Made by a program: the position numbers and the translations under genes
Assembly (NCBI GenBank): GCA_964598355.1
Contig: CAZRBN010000026.1
Span: forward strand, 1-16,921
DNA length: 16,921 nt
Direction: 5' to 3'
Source: DASQJJ01 sp964598355
GTDB taxonomy: Bacteria > Patescibacteriota > Microgenomatia > Levybacterales > UBA12049
Shown here: one piece after another, positions 15,633-16,921 of the stretch
Layout: the number at the start of each line of letters is the position of its first letter
Numbering within the stretch: the first letter of the stretch is position 1
Notes under the pieces: generated by a model
What the model was told of the DNA's origin: nothing
Seen by the model: only the letters and a program-made list of their open reading frames with translations
The model's database searches: none

Positions 15633-16921
15633 AACAATTTCAAGAATATTTAGAAACAATAGGGGAATTTGGCATTATAACTGAAGTGAATCATCCACTG
15701 GTAATTGCCGAAGGACTACCTTCAGCCAGACCTGACGAGCTTGTTATGTTCGAAGACGGGTCAATTGGGCAAGTCTTTAGCATGACTGAAACAACAACAA
15801 CGATTCTCAATTTCTCTCAAAAACCATCACGTACAGCAACTCGAATCGTAAGGACAGGAGAAGTCCTAACACTTCCCGTTGGAGAAGCCTTACTTGGCAC
15901 GGCAATTAATCCACTAGGACTTCCCTTAAGTAAAGACTACCAGCAACTTGCAGAAGGAGAAAATCGGCAATTACATACCGAACCGCTTGGCATTTCTGCA
16001 CGGTCAAAAATCAAAAAACCACTTCATACTGGAACGAGCATTGTTGACCTGTTAATTCCCGTTGGAAAGGGGCAACGAGAGCTCATCATGGGAGATAGAA
16101 AAACAGGCAAAACATCATTTTTACTCGATACCCTGGCACACCAAGCCAAGCAAGGCACTATTATTATTTATGCAGCAATAGGAAAAAAACGAAATGATAT
16201 GAAAGATCTGGAGCAATATCTCCTCAAAGGCGATATCGCGAAAAACGTTATTCTTGTCGGAACAAGCTCGTATGATTCCCCAAGTCTTATTTTCCTTACT
16301 CCGTATGCAGCAATGACAATCGCAGAATATTTTCGTGATAAAGGAAAAGAAACATTGGTCATTCTTGACGATCTTTCCACTCATGCAAAATTCTATAGAG
16401 AGCTTGCCCTTGTTGCAAAAAATTTCCCAGGACGAGATTCATATCCAGGAGATATTTTTTATGTCCACGCAAAACTATTAGAAAGAGCGGGAAACTTTCT
16501 GGTGGGAGATGCTGAAGTCTCTATCACTTGTTTTCCCGTTGTTGAAACAATTGAAGGAGACTTTACTGGTTACGTTGTAACTAATATTATGAGTATGACT
16601 GACGGACACATATTTTTTGACACGAATATTATGTATCAGGGAAGACGGCCTGCAATTAATAGTACTCTGTCAGTGACTCGTGTTGGAAAACAAATTCATT
16701 CAGTACTAGAACGATCGCTCAATCGTGACTTATTATCACTGCTTACGCTCTATGAAAAAACACAAAATCTTTCCCATTTTGGTGCAGAGTTGAGTGAACA
16801 AATGAAACAAGTGTTACAAAGTGGTGACAAATTTTATAGTTTTTTTGAGCAACCACCAGGCCTTGTTTTATCCCGTGAAGTACAAATTCTCTTACTCGCT
16901 ATGTTATGGGTGGGGGTCGTG
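15629..16921 (+). CDS. atpA: F-type ATPase subunit alpha, partial (C-terminus beyond window end)
   Basis: 431 codons are visible to the window edge. It forms the alpha3beta3 head and carries a regulatory nucleotide site. The P-loop GDRKTGKT is at residues 155-162 (usual alpha form GDRQTGKT). DDLSTHAKFYREL, YPGDIFYVHAKLLERAG and ETIEGDFTGYVVTN match alpha signatures. Arg351 in SVTRVG is the arginine finger equivalent. The GDRxTGKT form rather than GGAGVGKT identifies alpha, not beta. The N-terminus is about 14 residues shorter than E. coli alpha, removing much of the helix that binds delta; the ATG overlapping the delta stop leaves no obvious longer start. Several usually constant positions are changed (AIGKK for AIGQK, LTPYAAM for LAPYAG). 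A divergent CPR ATP synthase alpha or an F1-like paralogue are both possible. Confidence 0.93.
   Translation, partial: MKQFQEYLETIGEFGIITEVNHPLVIAEGLPSARPDELVMFEDGSIGQVFSMTETTTTILNFSQKPSRTATRIVRTGEVLTLPVGEALLGTAINPLGLPLSKDYQQLAEGENRQLHTEPLGISARSKIKKPLHTGTSIVDLLIPVGKGQRELIMGDRKTGKTSFLLDTLAHQAKQGTIIIYAAIGKKRNDMKDLEQYLLKGDIAKNVILVGTSSYDSPSLIFLTPYAAMTIAEYFRDKGKETLVILDDLSTHAKFYRELALVAKNFPGRDSYPGDIFYVHAKLLERAGNFLVGDAEVSITCFPVVETIEGDFTGYVVTNIMSMTDGHIFFDTNIMYQGRRPAINSTLSVTRVGKQIHSVLERSLNRDLLSLLTLYEKTQNLSHFGAELSEQMKQVLQSGDKFYSFFEQPPGLVLSREVQILLLAMLWVGVV

Noticed and set aside
15629..16921. Subunit beta or flagellar/type III FliI-type ATPase
   Set aside because: The P-loop GDRKTGKT, the SVTRVG arginine finger and the position after delta match alpha; the beta-type GGAGVGKT loop is absent.

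Overview
The window looks like a piece of a Patescibacteria/CPR genome, most likely Microgenomates-like; this is inference from protein style. The evidence is a giant phage-fibre-like surface protein built of CPR-type modules, very tight gene packing, little or no Shine-Dalgarno signal, and a divergent F-type ATPase gene set. UGA ends at least three genes here (the giant gene and the b and delta genes), so the code is standard and the UGA=Gly lineages (Gracilibacteria, Absconditabacteria) are unlikely.

Left part (1-952, minus strand): the 5' part of a tyrosine recombinase gene runs off the left edge. Upstream of it lies a 123-bp AT-rich leader with two perfect inverted repeats, then a tRNA-Gly(GCC) gene with its own good promoter. 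The tRNA 3' end faces the integrase, as at the border of an element inserted in a tRNA gene. If so, the element extends to the left and everything to the right is resident chromosome.

Right part (about 1023-16921, plus strand): one compact gene string with junctions of 1, 14, 1, -4 and -4 nt. It starts with a 661-aa membrane-anchored fibre-like protein. Next comes a 3550-aa membrane-anchored giant protein containing Gly-rich repeats, fibronectin III, LamG, DUF2341-like, VGIGT fibre repeats and a peptidase G2-like domain. Without a break this runs into F-ATPase genes in the canonical order c-like, b, delta, alpha. Alpha is cut by the window end, so gamma, beta and epsilon would be expected further right.

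The most notable gene is the one at the position of atpE. It encodes a signal peptide, an outward-facing domain related to the C-terminal domain of the giant protein, and then a subunit-c-like hairpin with the RNP polar loop but no acidic residue in either membrane helix. No subunit a gene lies upstream; the surface protein genes are there instead. This suggests either a lineage-specific remodelled ATP synthase locus or an F1-like ATPase that is not ion-coupled and works on cell-surface proteins. The second reading would resemble the F1-like X0 ATPases of mycoplasmas. It is a hypothesis, not shown by the sequence alone.
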